Shown: positions 55,305 through 64,000 of the stretch, one piece after another
Layout of the letters: every line of letters begins with the position of its first letter
How positions within the stretch are numbered: the stretch's first letter is position 1
NCBI RefSeq assembly: GCF_001282115.1
Contig: NZ_LJBR01000040.1
Span: forward strand, 62,001 to 126,000
Direction of reading: 5' to 3'
Length of the DNA: 64,000 nucleotides
DNA from: Streptomyces sp. NRRL B-24085
Lineage (GTDB): Bacteria; Actinomycetota; Actinomycetes; Streptomycetales; Streptomycetaceae
Notes under the pieces: generated by a model
The model's input: the letters and a program-made list of their open reading frames with translations, nothing else
Told to the model about the DNA's origin: nothing
Database searches by the model: none
Program-made: the position numbers and the translations under genes

Positions 55305-56579
55305 ATGGCACCACGTATCAGCCGTCGCACCCTTCTGGCCGCAGGCGCGGGCGCCGCCGGTCTGTCCTTACCAGGCGTCACCGCGCACGCCGCCGACCGT
55401 GCGCCCGCCGGCGTGAGATTCACCCTGAACGCCCAAGTGCTCGACGGCGGTGAACAGGTCACCTCGATCACCCTGGAGACCGCCCGGCTCGGCCCGATCG
55501 ACCCGGCCTGTCTGACCACCGCCACCTTCGGCGTGCACGCCAAGGGCACCAGGCCGTTTGCCACCGCTCCCGACGGCGGCGTTGTCACCGACTACGACCT
55601 CGACCGCACGGTGACCGCTGTCCGGCTCGACCACAACGGCAACATCGTGCTCGAACTGAGCTACGGCGAAGGCCTGATCGGAGGCAGCACGCTCAGCTAC
55701 CTGCCGGCCGAGGGTCGCAACGTGATGCTCGACCTCGTCTACACCCTCACGCAGCACGCCCCGATCGTCCTGCGCAACCACCGATCCGTCGTCATCGACA
55801 AGTTCGTGCAGAATCCTCGGCTCTCGGACCCTGAGGTGGACGCGTTCAGCTCACACATCTCCGGCTCGGGAATGAAGTACCGGCTGTACTCGCCCACCGG
55901 GTCACACTCCTCCCGGCACAAGAAGCGCCCGCTGATCGTCTGGTTGCACGGCGGAGGCGAGGGCGCCTCACTGCCCAACAACTACTACGACAACGAGACC
56001 CCGCTACGAGCCAACCGCGGCGCCCTGGGCTTCACCACCCCCCAGGCGCAGCGCATCTTCGAAGGCGCCTACGTCGTCGCCCCACAGAGCACCTCGTACT
56101 GGATGGAAGACGGTCCCCGCTTCGCCCCCCTGATCCACGAGATCGTCAACGACGTGGCGCGCAGGAACCGCGTCGACCGCGACCGTATCTACGTGGCCGG
56201 TTGCAGTAACGGTGGCTACATGAGCATGAAGATGACCGCCGCCTATCCCACCCTGTTCGCCGCGTCCGTGCCGATCTGCGGGATCGTCGCGCCTTTCCCG
56301 TCCGGAGACACACCGCTGATCCCCGACAGCGAGCTGGCACAGATCAGCACCCCCAGCTGGCTCGTCACCTCCGCCGACGACCCCGTAGTGGACGTGCAGG
56401 CCAACACCGTCCACGCGCACGACGTGATCCCCGGCTCGCTGATGACGCTCTACGACCACGTCATCTGGAACGGCCACCAGTTCAACGGCCACTTTTCGTG
56501 GATCTACGTCGCGCACAACGACCCCAGCATCGACGGGACGCATGTCTGGCAGTGGATGGCCGCTCAGCGTCGGCGCTGA
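55305..56579 (+). CDS. Tat-exported alpha/beta-hydrolase (esterase/peptidase-like)
   Basis: This 424-residue protein has a twin-arginine signal (RISRRTLLAAGAGAAGLSL) with cleavage near AHA-AD. An N-terminal beta-rich domain of about 140 residues precedes an alpha/beta-hydrolase domain with the oxyanion segment VWLHGGGEG and nucleophile elbow AGCSNGGYMS. The likely acid is in TSADDPVVD and the His in NGHQFNGH. The layout resembles predicted secreted esterases and PHB-depolymerase-like peptidases. AAGGAG lies upstream of the ATG. Substrate unknown. Confidence 0.9.
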   Translation: MAPRISRRTLLAAGAGAAGLSLPGVTAHAADRAPAGVRFTLNAQVLDGGEQVTSITLETARLGPIDPACLTTATFGVHAKGTRPFATAPDGGVVTDYDLDRTVTAVRLDHNGNIVLELSYGEGLIGGSTLSYLPAEGRNVMLDLVYTLTQHAPIVLRNHRSVVIDKFVQNPRLSDPEVDAFSSHISGSGMKYRLYSPTGSHSSRHKKRPLIVWLHGGGEGASLPNNYYDNETPLRANRGALGFTTPQAQRIFEGAYVVAPQSTSYWMEDGPRFAPLIHEIVNDVARRNRVDRDRIYVAGCSNGGYMSMKMTAAYPTLFAASVPICGIVAPFPSGDTPLIPDSELAQISTPSWLVTSADDPVVDVQANTVHAHDVIPGSLMTLYDHVIWNGHQFNGHFSWIYVAHNDPSIDGTHVWQWMAAQRRR

Positions 56580-56705
56580 GGGGCGGTATCCGGAATCGTC
56601 GGCGGCTGGAGCTGCCGGCGGTTCGTGCTCGCCGTCCGCTACGAGGCGACCGTGTTGGTCGCAGTCCTCAACGAGCGGCTGTAACCATCACCTTCCCAAC
56701 AAACC

Positions 56706-57671
56706 CTAGTGGACCCTGACCACGTACTTGCCCCGTACCCCGCCCGCCTCAAGAGCCCGGTGCGCCAATGCTGTCTCTTCCAGCGGGAAGACCGTGTCCA
56801 CCGCCGGCCGCAGCCTCCCCTCCGTCACCTCGCGGGCGACATCGTCGAAGAGCGCACGTTCGGGGTTGTCGCTGAAGAATCGCACCCGGCCGCGTCCGTG
56901 GACGGCGCTGACCGCGATGTAGCCCAGCGAGGCGGCGGGCCGCGTCAGGTCGAAGGCGATGGTGACCATGCGACCGCCGGGCTTCAGCAACCGCCGTACG
57001 GTACGCAGGTCGGTGCCCACCGTGTCGAGGACCACGTCGAACGATCCCAGTTCCGCAGGGGACACGGTCCGGTGGTCGGCGGCGTGGTGGGCACCGAGCC
57101 CACGGACGAAGTCGAGGTTGGCGGCGCGGGCCAGGGCCGTGACCTCGGCGCCGTACGCCTGTCCGAGCTGGACGGCGGCGTTGCCGACGCCGCCCGCCGC
57201 GCCCCGTACGAGCAGCCGTTCGCCAGGGCCCAGTGCCGCCTTGTCGCGGAGAGCCGTGACGGCCGTGGTGGCCACCGGCAGCGCGGCGGCGGCCACGAGG
57301 TCCAGCCCGTCCGGGACCCGGCCCAGCCGCTCGGGCCGTACCGTCACGTACTCGGCGGCGCTGCCGAATCCGGAGCTGCGGCCCAGGACGCCCCACACCC
57401 GATCGCCGACCGCTACGCCCGTCGCGCCGGTGCCGAGTGCGGCGATTTCGCCAGTGAAGTCCAGCCCGATGCGCTGCGGGAACTTTCGGCCGGTGATGAG
57501 GCGGACCCGACCGGAACGGGCAGCCAGTTCGCCGCCGTTCACGCTGAACGCGCGCACCCGCACGAGAACCTCGCCGGGTGCCGGTGCGGGACGTGGCACC
57601 CGGCCCACATACAGCACCTCGGGGCCGCCGAAGCGGTCGAACAGTACGGCTTTCATCGTGCGGTCGTCCAT
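56706..57671 (-). CDS. NADPH:quinone-type oxidoreductase (MDR, zinc-free)
   Basis: This 321-residue protein is of the medium-chain dehydrogenase family. It has an N-terminal GroES-like domain (MKAVLFDRFGGPEVL, GLDFTGEIAALG) and a Rossmann domain with RGAAGGVGNAAVQLG. No structural zinc cysteines are seen, fitting quinone reductases. An ATG at 57656 is an alternative start. The divergent TetR gene and the dyad between them suggest repression by that regulator. Confidence 0.92.
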   Translation of the reverse strand: MDDRTMKAVLFDRFGGPEVLYVGRVPRPAPAPGEVLVRVRAFSVNGGELAARSGRVRLITGRKFPQRIGLDFTGEIAALGTGATGVAVGDRVWGVLGRSSGFGSAAEYVTVRPERLGRVPDGLDLVAAAALPVATTAVTALRDKAALGPGERLLVRGAAGGVGNAAVQLGQAYGAEVTALARAANLDFVRGLGAHHAADHRTVSPAELGSFDVVLDTVGTDLRTVRRLLKPGGRMVTIAFDLTRPAASLGYIAVSAVHGRGRVRFFSDNPERALFDDVAREVTEGRLRPAVDTVFPLEETALAHRALEAGGVRGKYVVRVH

Positions 57672-57741
57672 CGCCTGTGTTCTCACCTTCGCCACCAGTG
57701 GCCTTGCGGGGGATCGTGGCGCCGAGCGTAGGCTGGCAAAC

Positions 57742-57755
57742 GGACGAGATCGTCC
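57742..57755. promoter_or_regulatory. Operator-like dyad between oxidoreductase and tetR genes
   Basis: GGACGA-GA-TCGTCC is a perfect 6-bp dyad in the 109-bp divergent gap, a typical placement for a TetR site. Confidence 0.6.
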
Positions 57756-57780
57756 AGTTGACCGGAGGTGAGAGACAGCG

Positions 57781-58461
57781 GTGGGGGAATCCTCTCGGAT
57801 CGGGGGGCAGGACAGTCTGCGGGCGGACGCCCTGCGCAACCGAAGGCGCATCCTCTCTGCTGCCCGCGTAGTTTTCGCCGAGCACGGCATCGACGCGCCC
57901 ATGGCGACCGTGGCCCGACGGGCGGGGGTCGGCGTGGCGACGCTGTACCGGCGTTTCCCGACGCGGGACGCCCTGGTGCGGGCCACGTTCGCGCACCAGA
58001 TGGACACCTGTGCTCAGGCGCTCACCGACGCGCTGGCCGACCCCGATCCGTGGCAGGGCTTCCAGCGGCTGGTCGAGACGGTCTGCGAACTGCAACGGGA
58101 GGAACGAGGCTTCCCGGCCGCGTTCGTCGCGGCCTTTCCAGACACCACGCGAGAACATGCGCGAGTACGGGAACAGGCCGAGCGGGATTTCATGACCCTG
58201 GTCCGCAGGGCTCAGGCGGCGGGCGCGCTGCGGGCCGACTTCCACCCCTCCGACCTTGCCGTAGCCCTGTTGTCCCACTGCGGTCTGGTCACCGCACTTC
58301 CGGGTGACCGTGCGGCGTCCCGGCGTCTGGTGGCCTACTTGCTCCAGTCGTTCCGCGCCGAGGCGGCCCACGGAGTGCTGCCGGCGCCGAGCGCACTGTC
58401 GCTGCGCAGTCTTCCACTCGCGGCCGACGGCTCCCGGGGACAGCAACCCTCCAGAGACTGA
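57781..58461 (+). CDS. TetR-family regulator
   Basis: This 226-residue regulator has the helix-turn-helix PMATVARRAGVGVATLYRRFP and a larger effector domain. It starts at GTG with GGAGG about 12 bases upstream, a long spacing, so the exact start is uncertain. It is divergent from the quinone-oxidoreductase gene, its likely target. Confidence 0.9.
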   Translation: MGESSRIGGQDSLRADALRNRRRILSAARVVFAEHGIDAPMATVARRAGVGVATLYRRFPTRDALVRATFAHQMDTCAQALTDALADPDPWQGFQRLVETVCELQREERGFPAAFVAAFPDTTREHARVREQAERDFMTLVRRAQAAGALRADFHPSDLAVALLSHCGLVTALPGDRAASRRLVAYLLQSFRAEAAHGVLPAPSALSLRSLPLAADGSRGQQPSRD

Positions 58462-58524
58462 TACGGAACAGCGCCTACCGCCTGGCCCGCTCTTCGGGCG
58501 ACCGTGCCCCTGTCGCAACAGGAC

Positions 58525-59484
58525 CTAGCCCAAGAGGCGTGCGAGCCAGTCGATGCGGGTGCGGCGGGCTGTGGTCGAGATGTGCGCCTGCGGGTACAGG
58601 GCGTCGAACCCGTGGAAACCGCCCGCCCACACATGGAGTTCGGCCTGACCGCCCGCCGCCCAGATACGGGTGGCGTAGTCGGTGTCCTCGTCGCGGAAGA
58701 CCTCTGCGGAGCCGGTGTCGATGTAGGTGGTCGGCAGGTCGGAGAGGTCCTGGGCCAGTGACGGCGACATGAAGGGGGAGACCTCGGAGTCGCGGAGGTC
58801 TCCGAGGAGCGAGCGCCATCCGAACGCGTTCATCTCACTGGTCCACACGCCGGGGGTCATGGAGTACTGGCGGCTGGAGGTGGAGGTGTTGCGGTGGTCG
58901 AGCATGGGGCAGATCAGCATCTGCGCGGCGATCGCGGGACCGCCCCGGTCGCGGGCGAGCAGGCTGACACCGGCGGCGAGGCCGCCTCCCGCGCTGACGC
59001 CCGCGACGACGATCCGGGCGGGGTCGATGCGCAGCTCGGCGGCGTGCTGGGCGACCCACAGCAGTCCGCGGTAGCAGTCGTCGACCGGGACGGAGCCGTT
59101 GGCCTCCGGCGCGAGCCGGTAGTCCACCGAGACCACGACAGCGCCGAACCGTTCGAGCCACTCCAGTGGGATGTCGATCTGGGAGTGGCGGTCACCCATG
59201 ACCATCCCGCCGCCGTGCATCCAGTAGATGCAGGGAGCGGCGGTGTCGTTGTCGGCGCCGATGTGCGCGGGGCTGAGGACCGACAGGGGGATCGGGGTGC
59301 CGTCTGTGGCCGGCACGGTGATCTCGCGCCGCTCGACCTGTCGGTGCGCGAGGAGGGACTCGATGGGTGTCGAGGGCAGTTGGCGCAGGTGCGCGAGGAT
59401 TTCCGGGGTGAGCTCGGACATGAGGGGCATGTCGGCCAGGAGGTCACGCAGTTCGGGGTCCAGAGCGGGGCGTGCCGTGGTCAT
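58525..59484 (-). CDS. Alpha/beta-hydrolase, hormone-sensitive-lipase family
   Basis: This 319-residue esterase has the HSL oxyanion motif YWMHGGGMVMG, nucleophile elbow VAGVSAGGGLAAG, the acidic residue region DTGSAEVFRDED and the His in GGFHGFD. It hydrolyses short acyl esters in the cytoplasm. It follows the monooxygenase-like gene by 58 bp in the same direction, likely in one operon facing an AraC gene. Confidence 0.92.
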   Translation of the reverse strand: MTTARPALDPELRDLLADMPLMSELTPEILAHLRQLPSTPIESLLAHRQVERREITVPATDGTPIPLSVLSPAHIGADNDTAAPCIYWMHGGGMVMGDRHSQIDIPLEWLERFGAVVVSVDYRLAPEANGSVPVDDCYRGLLWVAQHAAELRIDPARIVVAGVSAGGGLAAGVSLLARDRGGPAIAAQMLICPMLDHRNTSTSSRQYSMTPGVWTSEMNAFGWRSLLGDLRDSEVSPFMSPSLAQDLSDLPTTYIDTGSAEVFRDEDTDYATRIWAAGGQAELHVWAGGFHGFDALYPQAHISTTARRTRIDWLARLLG

Positions 59485-59542
59485 GGTCGTTGCCTTTCGC
59501 GGGGTGCCGGACAGTCAGGGGAGAGCGGGCGGGGGGGCTTGC

Positions 59543-59869
59543 TCAGGGCTTTCCGAGAACGGCTTTGCCGCCGACGGGGACGTGGTCGCTGTACTCCGGC
59601 TCCTTGGCCAGCAGCGGTCCGATCCGCGCCACGATGGCCTGGGCGGTCTCACCGGCGAAGACCCGGTGATGGTCCTCCTCACTGGTCCAGCCCTCGATGA
59701 CATGGACGACGTCGGGGTCGGACGCGGAGCGGGAGACCAGGTAGACGAGGCAGTGCTCACTCGCACCGGGGCTGCCCTCCTCCATGCCGGTCAGCAGCAG
59801 GTCGATCAGCCGGTCCCCCGCACCGGGCTCGGCAGTCAGGGTGGCGCTGAAGCCATACGTGGCGATCAT
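59543..59869 (-). CDS. Antibiotic-biosynthesis-monooxygenase-domain protein
   Basis: This 108-residue protein starts at the ATG at 59869 (GAGGA upstream). The ABM-type ferredoxin-like fold is suggested by ATYGFSATLTAEPGAGDRLI, CLVYLVSRSASDP and VIEGWTSEEDHHRVF. Members act as small monooxygenases or as catabolic accessory proteins. It heads the operon with the esterase gene. Confidence 0.85.
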   Translation of the reverse strand: MIATYGFSATLTAEPGAGDRLIDLLLTGMEEGSPGASEHCLVYLVSRSASDPDVVHVIEGWTSEEDHHRVFAGETAQAIVARIGPLLAKEPEYSDHVPVGGKAVLGKP

Positions 59870-60014
59870 GGTCGTCCTCTCGGTCGGCTGTGTAGTGGAG
59901 CGACTTCCATTCAAGCGGCCTGACCTGCGGAAACGTTAGAACGATGCTGGCGGGTACTTGCACGATCCTCCCGAACACGGGAGCGTCGGACTGCCACGGT
60001 GGTGCAATGTCCCC

Positions 60015-60920
60015 ATGCATCTCGAAGAGCTCCGCACCCTGCTGGCCCGGCACGCCAAGCCCGACTGGACCACTGCCATCGACGGCGTGCTCGTCTCCAA
60101 GGTCGACCGCTCGGACCCGCCGGAGCTGTCCATGTCCGGCATGGTGCTCGCGGTCATCGCGCAGGGCGCCAAACGACTCGCTCTGGGCGACCGGGTCTAC
60201 GAGTACGGTCCCGGGCAGTTCCTGGTCGCGTCCGTCGACCTCCCCGTCACCGGACAGTTCACCCAGGCCGATCCCGAACAGCCGGCCCTCGGCTTCGGAC
60301 TCACTCTGGAGCCGTCCGCCGTAGCCGAGTTGCTCCTCCAGGCCGGCCCCGGTGACACCCCGCGCACCGGTGCGGGCGCGCCCTCGGCGATCGCCGTCAG
60401 CGATGCCCCGCCCGCGTTGCTCGACGCGGTGGTACGGCTGCTGCGGCTGCTGGACGAACCCCGCGACCGGGCCGTACTGGCGCCGCTCGTCAAGCGCGAG
60501 ATCCTGTGGCGGCTGATCACCAGTGAGCAGGGCGCGACGGTACGTCAGCTGGGCCTCGCGGACAGCAGCCTCAGCCACGTCTCCCGGGCCGTGCGCTGGA
60601 TCCGCGAGAACTACGCGCAGCCCTTCCGGGTCGAGGACGTGGCCCGGATGTCCGGCATGAGCGCCTCGGCCTTCTACCGCAACTTCCAGGCGGTGACCGC
60701 GATGAGCCCCATCCAGTTCCAGAAGCAGATCCGCCTCCAGGAGGCCCGGCTGCTGCTCGCCACCCACCCGGGCGATGTCACCGGAGTGGGCCAGCGCGTC
60801 GGCTACGACAATCCCTCCCAGTTCAGCCGGGAGTACCGCCGCCAGTTCGGCGCGCCGCCCAGCCAGGATGCCGCGCGCCTGCGTGATGCGGTGCGCGCCC
60901 CCAGCGGTCTCCTGCCCTGA
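60015..60920 (+). CDS. AraC-family regulator with AraC_N cupin domain
   Basis: This 301-residue protein has an N-terminal cupin-type domain (MVLAVIAQGAKRLALGDRVY, GQFLVASVDLPVTG) and two C-terminal helix-turn-helix motifs (FRVEDVARMSGMSASAFYR, GVGQRVGYDNPSQFSREYRR). The ATG at 60015 gives the family's usual length. It is divergent from the monooxygenase/esterase operon and may also affect the SDR gene downstream. Confidence 0.92.
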   Translation: MHLEELRTLLARHAKPDWTTAIDGVLVSKVDRSDPPELSMSGMVLAVIAQGAKRLALGDRVYEYGPGQFLVASVDLPVTGQFTQADPEQPALGFGLTLEPSAVAELLLQAGPGDTPRTGAGAPSAIAVSDAPPALLDAVVRLLRLLDEPRDRAVLAPLVKREILWRLITSEQGATVRQLGLADSSLSHVSRAVRWIRENYAQPFRVEDVARMSGMSASAFYRNFQAVTAMSPIQFQKQIRLQEARLLLATHPGDVTGVGQRVGYDNPSQFSREYRRQFGAPPSQDAARLRDAVRAPSGLLP

Positions 60921-61001
60921 GCGGCACGGCGGTCACGAAGGAGGATCAGACAAGGAGGCGCGAGGATCGTTCTACCGTTCCCGCAGGTCAGAGCGGTCCA
61001 A

Positions 61002-61015
61002 TGGGATTGATCCCA
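61002..61015. promoter_or_regulatory. TGGGAT-TG-ATCCCA dyad before the SDR gene
   Basis: A perfect 6-bp dyad with two central bases lies 22 bases before the SDR start. It suggests an operator over the promoter or leader. Confidence 0.5.
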
Positions 61016-61037
61016 CCACATCGCCGAGGGGCACACC

Positions 61038-61787
61038 ATGAACACTGTTCTGATCACGGGTACGTCGTCCGGATACGGTCGGGCCACCGCCCTCCACTTC
61101 CACGAGCAGGGGTGGAACGTCATCGCCACGATGCGCACGCCGCGCGCAGGCGTTCTGCCGGAGTCGGACCGGCTGCGCGTCGTCGAACTCGACGTGACCG
61201 AGCCCGCGAGCATCACGGCCGCGTTCGAGGCGGCGGGACCCATTGACGTCCTGGTCAACAACGCGGGGGTGCCCTCGATCGGCGTCTTCGAGGGCACCCC
61301 CATGGCCCGGGTTCGGGAAGTGTTCGAAGCCAACACCTTCGGTGTCATGGCGACCACGCAGGCGGTGCTGCCCCGCTTCCGCGAACGCGGCTCAGGTGTG
61401 GTGGTCAACGTGACCTCCAGCGTGGTGCTCGGTCACATGCCGCTCTCAGCCGTCTACAAGGCGAGCAAGATGGCGGTCGAGGGATTCACCGCGTCCCTCG
61501 CGCTCGAACTCGCGCCCTTCGGTGTGCGGGCGAAGACGGTCCAACCGGGAGCCTGTCTGACGACGAACTTCGCCGTTCGCGCCACGAACGGCGCCGCACC
61601 GGACGAAATGGTCCCCGAACCGTACGCAGCGTGGGCGAAGAAGGCCATGGACTCCTTCACCGCCCAGGAGCTGTTCACCGAGGAGACCGATGTCGCCGAG
61701 GCGGTATGGCGAGCCGTCCACGACACGACCGGCCAACTGCGCTTCCCCGCCGGTCCCGACGCGCACTGGCTCGCCCAGGCGAAGTGA
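61038..61787 (+). CDS. Short-chain dehydrogenase/reductase
   Basis: This 249-residue SDR has the cofactor motif ITGTSSGYGRA, the NNAG motif (VLVNNAGVPS), catalytic Ser in NVTSSVVLG and YKASK as the YxxxK site. It oxidises or reduces a small alcohol or ketone with NAD(P). The ATG follows GAGGGGC. It is 117 bp after the AraC gene. Confidence 0.93.
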   Translation: MNTVLITGTSSGYGRATALHFHEQGWNVIATMRTPRAGVLPESDRLRVVELDVTEPASITAAFEAAGPIDVLVNNAGVPSIGVFEGTPMARVREVFEANTFGVMATTQAVLPRFRERGSGVVVNVTSSVVLGHMPLSAVYKASKMAVEGFTASLALELAPFGVRAKTVQPGACLTTNFAVRATNGAAPDEMVPEPYAAWAKKAMDSFTAQELFTEETDVAEAVWRAVHDTTGQLRFPAGPDAHWLAQAK

Positions 61788-61852
61788 CGAACTACCGGTG
61801 CCGTGGCCACGCGCTGACGTCGGATTCGGTTTCGTTCAGCGACGGAAACGTG

Positions 61853-62503
61853 TCAGCAGTCCACCGTGCGGCTGTCGAGGACCAGGGGTGCGTCCGTGTG
61901 CTCCGCCACGTCCTCGACGGTGACGCCGGGAGCCGTCTCGACGAGCGCGAGTCCGGCCGGTGTGACGTCGAGGACGGCGAGGTCGGTGATGATCCGGTGG
62001 ACGCAGCGCTCGCCGGTGAGCGGCAGGGTGCACTCCTTGAGGATCTTGGGGCTGCCGTCCTTGGCGGTGTGTTCCATCAGGACGATGACGCGGCGGGCGC
62101 CGTGGACCAGGTCCATCGCCCCGCCCATGCCCTTGACCATCTTGCCGGGGATCATCCAGTTCGCCAGGTCCCCGCTCCGCGACACCTGCATCGCGCCCAG
62201 GACGGCGGTGTCGATGTGGCCGCCGCGGATCATGCCGAAGGACAGCGCCGAGTCGAAGAACGACGCCCCCGGCAGCACGGTGACCGTCTCCTTGCCGGCG
62301 TTGATGAGATCCGGGTCGACCTCGTCCTCCGTCGGGTAGGGCCCGGTGCCGAGGATGCCGTTCTCGGAGTGCAGGACGACCTGGACGCCGGGCGCGAGAT
62401 GGCCGGGGATCAGGGTGGGCAGGCCGATGCCGAGGTTGACGTAGGAGCCGTCGGTGAGTTCGGCTGCCGCTCGGGCGGCCATCTGGTCGCGGGTCCAGGC
62501 CAT
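61853..62503 (-). CDS. 3-oxoacid CoA-transferase subunit B
   Basis: This 216-residue subunit has the catalytic-glutamate motif HSENGILG and the family segments [26 protein letters not shown] and [14 protein letters not shown]. With subunit A it transfers CoA from succinyl-CoA or acetyl-CoA to a 3-oxoacid. One base overlaps the subunit A stop, so the two are coupled. Confidence 0.94.
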   Translation of the reverse strand: MAWTRDQMAARAAAELTDGSYVNLGIGLPTLIPGHLAPGVQVVLHSENGILGTGPYPTEDEVDPDLINAGKETVTVLPGASFFDSALSFGMIRGGHIDTAVLGAMQVSRSGDLANWMIPGKMVKGMGGAMDLVHGARRVIVLMEHTAKDGSPKILKECTLPLTGERCVHRIITDLAVLDVTPAGLALVETAPGVTVEDVAEHTDAPLVLDSRTVDC

Positions 62504-63258
62504 CAGGAACGTACCGTCCTCTTCTCGATCTGCTTGTCGGCGGTCTCGTCGGCGCTGAGCGCCACGACCCATTGGACGTAGATGCCGGGCAGGTGAAAGG
62601 CGTCGGGCGCCAGTTCGCCCGGTTCGACCAGTTCCTCGACCTCGGCGACGGTCACCTTGCCCGCCATGGCCGCCAGGGGGTTGAAGTTGGCAGCGGCCCT
62701 GCGGAAGACGAGGTTTCCGTGGCGGTCGCCGCGCCAGGCCCGTACGAGGGCGAAGTCGGTGGTGATGCCGTGCTCCAGGACGTGCGGGCGGCCGGCGAAG
62801 TCGCGGGTCTCCTTGGGCGGCGAGGCCACCGCCACGGAGCCGTCCGGGGCATGGCGCCAGGGCAGACCACCGCCTGCGACCTGGGTGCCCACACCGGCCG
62901 GGGTGTAGAAGGCGGGGATGCCTGCGCCGCCGGCCCGCAGGCGTTCGGCGAGGGTGCCCTGCGGGGTGAGTTCGACCTCCAGCTCGCCGGACAGGTACTG
63001 GCGGGCGAACTCCTTGTTCTCGCCCACGTAGGAGCCCGTCACGCGGGTGATACGGCCGGCGGCCAGCAGGACGCCCAGGCCCCGGCCGTCCACGCCACAG
63101 TTGTTGGAGACGACCTCCAGACCCTGCGCGCCTTGCTCGTACAGGGCGCGGATGAGGACCTCCGGTACGCCGCTGAGACCGAAGCCGCCTACGGCGAGTG
63201 ACGCGCCGTCGGTGATGTCGCAGACGGCGTCTGCGGCGCTGCCGCGGACCTTGTTCAC
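62503..63258 (-). CDS. 3-oxoacid CoA-transferase subunit A
   Basis: This 251-residue subunit has the glycine-rich [32 protein letters not shown] and [16 protein letters not shown] motifs of the CoA-transferase alpha family. It acts with subunit B in ketone-body or aromatic-acid catabolism. The gene follows the SDR gene at the window's edge by 15 bp, suggesting one operon. Confidence 0.94.
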   Translation of the reverse strand: MNKVRGSAADAVCDITDGASLAVGGFGLSGVPEVLIRALYEQGAQGLEVVSNNCGVDGRGLGVLLAAGRITRVTGSYVGENKEFARQYLSGELEVELTPQGTLAERLRAGGAGIPAFYTPAGVGTQVAGGGLPWRHAPDGSVAVASPPKETRDFAGRPHVLEHGITTDFALVRAWRGDRHGNLVFRRAAANFNPLAAMAGKVTVAEVEELVEPGELAPDAFHLPGIYVQWVVALSADETADKQIEKRTVRS

Positions 63259-63273
63259 GTGCGGGGTTTCCTT

Positions 63274-64000
63274 TCAGGAGGTCGCGTCGGGGACGGCACC
63301 GGGCAGGACGGTCGACCAGCCGCCGTTGACGACGAGGTTGGCGCCCGTGATGTACGACGCCTCGGCGGAAGCCAGGAACACGGCCGCGTTGACCACGTCG
63401 TCCGGTGTGCCGGTGCGGCCGAGGGGGATGTGCCGGGCGATGGAGCGCATCGGGTGGTCGGCGGCGAGGAGGTTGGCGCGGGAGCCGTCCGTGTCGATCA
63501 TCCCGGGGCTGACGCAGTTGGCGCGGATGCCGTACGGGGCGCCCTCGGCGGCCAGTTGCCGGGTCAGGGCGATCACGCCGCCCTTGGAGGCGATGGGGGC
63601 ACCTCCCGGCTCGAGCGCAGCCGAGAGCTGGGGGAGCGCGGTGCGCTGGTTGGTGAGCGAACCGGTGAGGCCGGCGGTGGAGCCGACGGTGAGGACGCAG
63701 CCGCGGCTGCCGATCAGGTGCGCCCAGGCGGCCCGGACGGTGAGCCATACCGAATCGAGTTCGGCGCGCATGGTGAAGGCGTAGTCCTCGTACGGCTGAC
63801 CGGCGATGCCGCCGAAGCGGACCGCGCCGGCGTTGGCGTAGACGATGTCGATGGCGCCGAAGGCGTCGACGGCCTCCGCCACCCAGGAGCGCACCGACGC
63901 CTCATCGGTGACGTCCAGGGGACCGGGGGTGAGTGCGGTGCCGCCCTCGCGGGCGATCAGCCGTTGCGTCTCGACGGCTTCCTCGTGCTGGAGGTCGCCG
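63274..64000 (-). CDS. Short-chain dehydrogenase, partial at right edge, catalytic site altered
   Basis: The reading frame continues past the window end without a stop, so the N-terminal cofactor motif is missing here. Visible are [11 protein letters not shown] (NNAG variant), the [29 protein letters not shown] core and a C-terminal [12 protein letters not shown]. The YxxxK site reads PIASK, with Pro where Tyr is expected. A 42-bp palindromic element (63595-63636) encodes the residues just before it. The protein may be inactive or use another residue. It probably precedes the CoA-transferase genes in one operon, as a 3-hydroxyacyl or 3-hydroxybutyrate-type dehydrogenase. Confidence 0.82.
   Translation of the reverse strand, partial: GDLQHEEAVETQRLIAREGGTALTPGPLDVTDEASVRSWVAEAVDAFGAIDIVYANAGAVRFGGIAGQPYEDYAFTMRAELDSVWLTVRAAWAHLIGSRGCVLTVGSTAGLTGSLTNQRTALPQLSAALEPGGAPIASKGGVIALTRQLAAEGAPYGIRANCVSPGMIDTDGSRANLLAADHPMRSIARHIPLGRTGTPDDVVNAAVFLASAEASYITGANLVVNGGWSTVLPGAVPDATS
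63595..63636. repeat. Palindromic element inserted in an SDR gene
   Basis: GGGGGCACCTCCCGGCTCGA and the imperfect reverse complement (CAGCCGAGAGCTGGGGGAG) form a hairpin. Sequences of this form (CTCTCGGCT-GCTCGAGCCGGGAGG) are familiar as dispersed short palindromes in Streptomyces. The length, 42 bp or 14 codons, keeps the reading frame. Confidence 0.6.

Overview
The window reads as chromosomal DNA of a Streptomyces or a close relative. It has very high GC, strong third-position G/C bias, frequent GTG starts, 1-8 bp translational overlaps, and families typical of the genus (kdpFABC-ED, GH62/CBM13 arabinofuranosidase, LmbU and SARP regulators, FG-GAP secreted proteins). All calls come from reading the sequence; no database search was run.

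Region 1 (about 0.4-7.5 kb) is a secreted-protein island. It holds a small exported protein, two tandem trypsin-fold proteins with near-identical N-terminal domains but different FG-GAP repeat tails, and a convergent two-domain serine protease. Both FG-GAP proteins have lost the catalytic His and Ser and look like pseudoproteases. Region 2 (7.5-16.2 kb) is the high-affinity K+ uptake operon: a 27-aa membrane peptide, kdpF, kdpA, kdpB, kdpC, then kdpE and kdpD. A short decayed kdpD-like fragment lies upstream. Region 3 (16.4-25.4 kb) has a PaoABCD-like molybdenum hydroxylase operon facing a TetR gene across a perfect 20-bp inverted repeat, then a GH62 arabinofuranosidase and a TrmB/LuxR-type regulator.

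Region 4 (about 25.5-51.2 kb) is the notable part: an unusual biosynthetic gene cluster. It contains an LmbU-family regulator, two JmjC/cupin proteins (one without metal ligands), a 31-aa precursor-like peptide with a double-glycine leader and a 9-residue tail, and a C39-peptidase ABC transporter. A stable hairpin lies just after the precursor gene. There follow a condensation-like protein with an altered HHxxxDG motif, a carrier protein, an AMP-ligase and a fatty acyl-AMP-ligase-like enzyme, a P450, a radical SAM/SPASM-like protein and an archaeal-type SAM synthetase. Then come an alpha/alpha-toroid-like protein, a UDP-GlcNAc 2-epimerase, a histidine phosphatase, a GMC oxidoreductase, a glycosyltransferase, a divergent seryl-tRNA synthetase, an alanyl-tRNA-synthetase-like protein with a Zn ribbon, LuxR and SARP regulators and a sulfotransferase. 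The gene set suggests a modified product built from a leader-directed peptide and/or carrier- or tRNA-activated amino acids with acyl, sugar and sulfate groups. I do not recognise a characterised cluster with this architecture.

Region 5 (51.4-64 kb) is ordinary accessory metabolism: a TPR-like membrane protein, an ArsR/MFS pair, a Tat-exported esterase, a quinone-oxidoreductase/TetR divergent pair, an esterase/monooxygenase/AraC group, an SDR, a two-subunit CoA transferase and an SDR running off the right edge. That last SDR carries a palindromic element inserted in frame at its catalytic site.
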